Shown: piece after piece, positions 62,363 to 64,000 of the stretch | Layout of the letters: every line of letters begins with the position of its first letter | Position numbering within the stretch: position 1 is the stretch's first letter | NCBI RefSeq assembly: GCF_003258835.1 | Contig: NZ_NPEV01000009.1 | Coordinates: 1-64,000, forward strand | Length of the DNA: 64,000 nucleotides | Direction of reading: 5' to 3' | Source of the DNA: Rhodobium orientis | GTDB taxonomy: Bacteria; Pseudomonadota; Alphaproteobacteria; Rhizobiales; Rhodobiaceae | Notes under the pieces: model-generated | Told to the model about the DNA's origin: nothing | The model's database searches: none | Seen by the model: only the letters and a program-made list of their open reading frames with translations | Made by a program: the position numbers and the translations under genes

Positions 62363-63952
62363 TCACAAGGTCAAGGCGTCGAGTTCGGCGCGGTGCTCCT
62401 GCATCCTCAGGAAGACGCGGTAGTCGGTGTCGTAGCGGGCGCGGGCGGCCGGATTCGGCGCGCGGCGGTCGCCGTCCTGCCACATGGAACGGCAGGCGCG
62501 GCGCAGGTCCGGGTGGAGGCCGCCGGCGGCAGCGGCGATCATGGCGCTGCCGAGGAGCACGGTGTCGCTGGCGCCGTTGGTGCGGACCTCGCAATCGGTG
62601 GCGTCGGCATAAAGCTCCATCAGGACCGGGTTGCGGGCGTGGCCGCCGGTGAGATGCAGGGTGTCGATGCGCCCGTCGCGCGGGGCCATGTGTTCCAAGA
62701 TCTGGCGTACGCCGAGGGCGATGGCGACTGCGGTGCGCCAGTAGAGCCGGCACAGCGCATCGAAGGACGTGTCGAGGGTGAGGCCGCTGATGACGCCGCG
62801 GGCGTGGGGGTCGGCGAAGGGCGTGCGGTTGCCGTGGAAATCCGGCAGGACGTGGATGCCGTCGGCAAAGCCATCGCCGTTAACGGCGCGCAGTTCGGCG
62901 ATCCGGTCGGTGATCGCAGCGTGGCCGGCGCAGTCGGGCCTCAACCCGTTGCCGTATTGGCGGATGAGGAGGTCGAGGAGGGCGCCGGTCGCCGACTGGC
63001 CGCCCTCGCGCAGCCACAGCCCCGGCAGGCAGGCACCGTAATAGGGGCCCCAGACGCCCTTGGCCGGCCGGGCCTCGTCGGCCATGCCCATGACGCAGCT
63101 CGATGTGCCGGCAATCAGCGCGACGTGCCGCTCGATGCCGTCGTCCGCAAAGGCGCCGAGGACGCCGATCGTGCCGGCAAAGGCGTCGATGGCGCCGACG
63201 CCGACCGCGCAGTCCGTGTCGAGGCCGAGGTCGCTTGCGGCCCCGGCCGTCAGTGTGCCGAGGCTTGCTGCGACGGGCAGCGGCTGTGCCGGCAGTCCGG
63301 CCCGCGCCATCAGGTCGCCGAGACCGACGGCATCGAAGAAATCCTGCTGCCAGCCGTCGTCATGGGCGAGGTAGGTCCATTTGGCGGTCAGCGTGCATTG
63401 CGAGCGGGCGGCGTTGCCGGTCGCCTTCCAGGCGAGGAAATCGGTGAGGTCGACCGCCAGGCCGGCCCGGGCCCAGGAGGCGGGAAGCCGGCGCTTCAGC
63501 CACATCAGCTTCGGCGTCTGCATTTCCGGCGACATCGCCTCGCCGACATATTCCAGCACGCGGTGGCCGGTGGCGGTGCATTCGTCGGCCTCCGCGATCG
63601 CCCGGTGATCCATCCAGGAGATGGTGTCGAAGCGGTCGTCGCCGGGACCAGAAGAGGGGCTGGAAACGCTGACCTGGCGGCCGTCCCTGTCGCGCACGAC
63701 GAGCGAGCAGGTGGCGTCGAAGGCGATGCCGGCGATGCGCTCGGCGGCCACGCCGGCCTCCTCCATGGCGGCCTGGAGGGCGCGGCAGGCGGCGCGCCAG
63801 ATGTCCTCGGAATCGTGCTCGGCCACGCCGCCGGCCGGCTGGCTGAGGACGATCGGGTGCACCTGGCGCGCCAGCATGGCACCGCCCGCATCAAAGACGC
63901 CGGCCCGGGCACTGCCCGTTCCGACGTCGATCGCACAAACCAGATTGCGCAT
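62363..63952 (-). CDS. FGGY-family carbohydrate kinase (pentulose kinase-like)
   Basis: A 529-residue two-domain kinase of the ASKHA fold. The N-terminal phosphate motif CAIDVGTGSARAGVFD is at 6-21, DATCSLVV near 78, and GGHARNP in the C-terminal domain (adenosine site). The pattern resembles ribulokinase/D-ribulose or ribitol kinases. Exact sugar not determinable. Its stop-start relation upstream is TGATG (one-base overlap) with a gene that continues beyond the window, and the PfkB kinase follows, so at least three genes form a sugar or polyol operon. Confidence 0.9.
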   Translation of the reverse strand: MRNLVCAIDVGTGSARAGVFDAGGAMLARQVHPIVLSQPAGGVAEHDSEDIWRAACRALQAAMEEAGVAAERIAGIAFDATCSLVVRDRDGRQVSVSSPSSGPGDDRFDTISWMDHRAIAEADECTATGHRVLEYVGEAMSPEMQTPKLMWLKRRLPASWARAGLAVDLTDFLAWKATGNAARSQCTLTAKWTYLAHDDGWQQDFFDAVGLGDLMARAGLPAQPLPVAASLGTLTAGAASDLGLDTDCAVGVGAIDAFAGTIGVLGAFADDGIERHVALIAGTSSCVMGMADEARPAKGVWGPYYGACLPGLWLREGGQSATGALLDLLIRQYGNGLRPDCAGHAAITDRIAELRAVNGDGFADGIHVLPDFHGNRTPFADPHARGVISGLTLDTSFDALCRLYWRTAVAIALGVRQILEHMAPRDGRIDTLHLTGGHARNPVLMELYADATDCEVRTNGASDTVLLGSAMIAAAAGGLHPDLRRACRSMWQDGDRRAPNPAARARYDTDYRVFLRMQEHRAELDALTL

Positions 63953-64000
63953 CAGCCGAAGGACTCTCCCGGCGACAGCCGATCGATCAGCGACGGCAGC
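63952..64000 (-). CDS. C-terminal end of an upstream gene (partial)
   Basis: Only the last 15 codons and the stop (TGA, 63954-63952) are inside the window, encoding LPSLIDRLSPGESFG. The stop shares one base with the FGGY-kinase ATG, showing translational coupling and that the frame is real. The product cannot be identified from so few residues. A polyol dehydrogenase or HAD-type hydrolase would fit typical gene neighbourhoods, but this is a guess. Confidence 0.55.
   Translation of the reverse strand, partial: LPSLIDRLSPGESFG

Overview
The window reads as the chromosome of a GC-rich alphaproteobacterium, most likely a member of the Hyphomicrobiales (Rhizobiales). Supporting signs are the heterotetrameric sarcosine oxidase operon soxBDAG, the phbAB/phaR polyhydroxybutyrate locus, mtgA next to rpmF, a chorismate mutase-hisC-tyrA operon, a short conserved alphaproteobacterial orphan protein, and CtrA-like TTAA-N7-TTA(A/T) boxes before chemoreceptor genes. 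Both strands are densely coded. I see no rRNA, tRNA, CRISPR array, prophage, transposase or plasmid function.

Layout. 1-474: two palindromic dispersed repeats. 475-5730 (minus): soxBDAG. 6188-14633: three paralogous transmembrane chemoreceptors on the plus strand, interrupted by a minus-strand ArsR regulator/permease pair. 14713-17732: formate-THF ligase and a divergent GlxA-type regulator. With soxBDAG these could form a glycine-betaine/sarcosine one-carbon region. 17749-20636: aromatic and histidine biosynthesis. 20800-24500: methyltransferase, glyoxalase II, a DUF985 cupin and a sulfide:quinone oxidoreductase. 24584-26430: exporter and proline iminopeptidase. 26572-29556: phbB, phbA and divergent phaR. 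29681-33139: a TPP riboswitch driving thiC-thiM-thiE. 33157-34938: a GGDEF-EAL protein with a broken GGDEF motif. 35142-45826: hydrolase, gamma-glutamyltransferase, rpmF, mtgA, ispA, ppa, typA and several small or secreted proteins. 46266-54952: AraC regulator, DUF1499 protein, TAXI-type binding protein, argG, PAP2 phosphatase, DsbA-like isomerase, LysE exporter and a soluble globin-MCP-CZB receptor. 55042-58370: leuC, rplS and a DUF3050 protein. 58717-64000 (minus): amidotransferase, TerB, acyltransferase, and a sugar-kinase operon (FGGY kinase and PfkB kinase) whose upstream gene runs off the window.

How the genes work together. Sarcosine oxidase produces glycine and a C1 unit on THF, and formate-THF ligase connects formate to the same THF pool. 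The GlxA-type regulator resembles known betaine/sarcosine regulators. PhbA, PhbB and PhaR control carbon storage as PHB. ThiC and ThiM/ThiE supply the pyrimidine, thiazole-salvage and coupling steps of thiamin synthesis under TPP feedback. Four chemoreceptors and one c-di-GMP protein suggest a motile organism with cell-cycle-linked control of taxis.

Most of the window is ordinary metabolism. The most unusual items are the globin-MCP-CZB receptor, the shared CtrA-like boxes and duplicated terminators of the chemoreceptor family, the degenerate GGDEF-EAL protein, and the DUF3050 protein with an acidic/histidine cluster. I did not find a clearly new multi-gene system.
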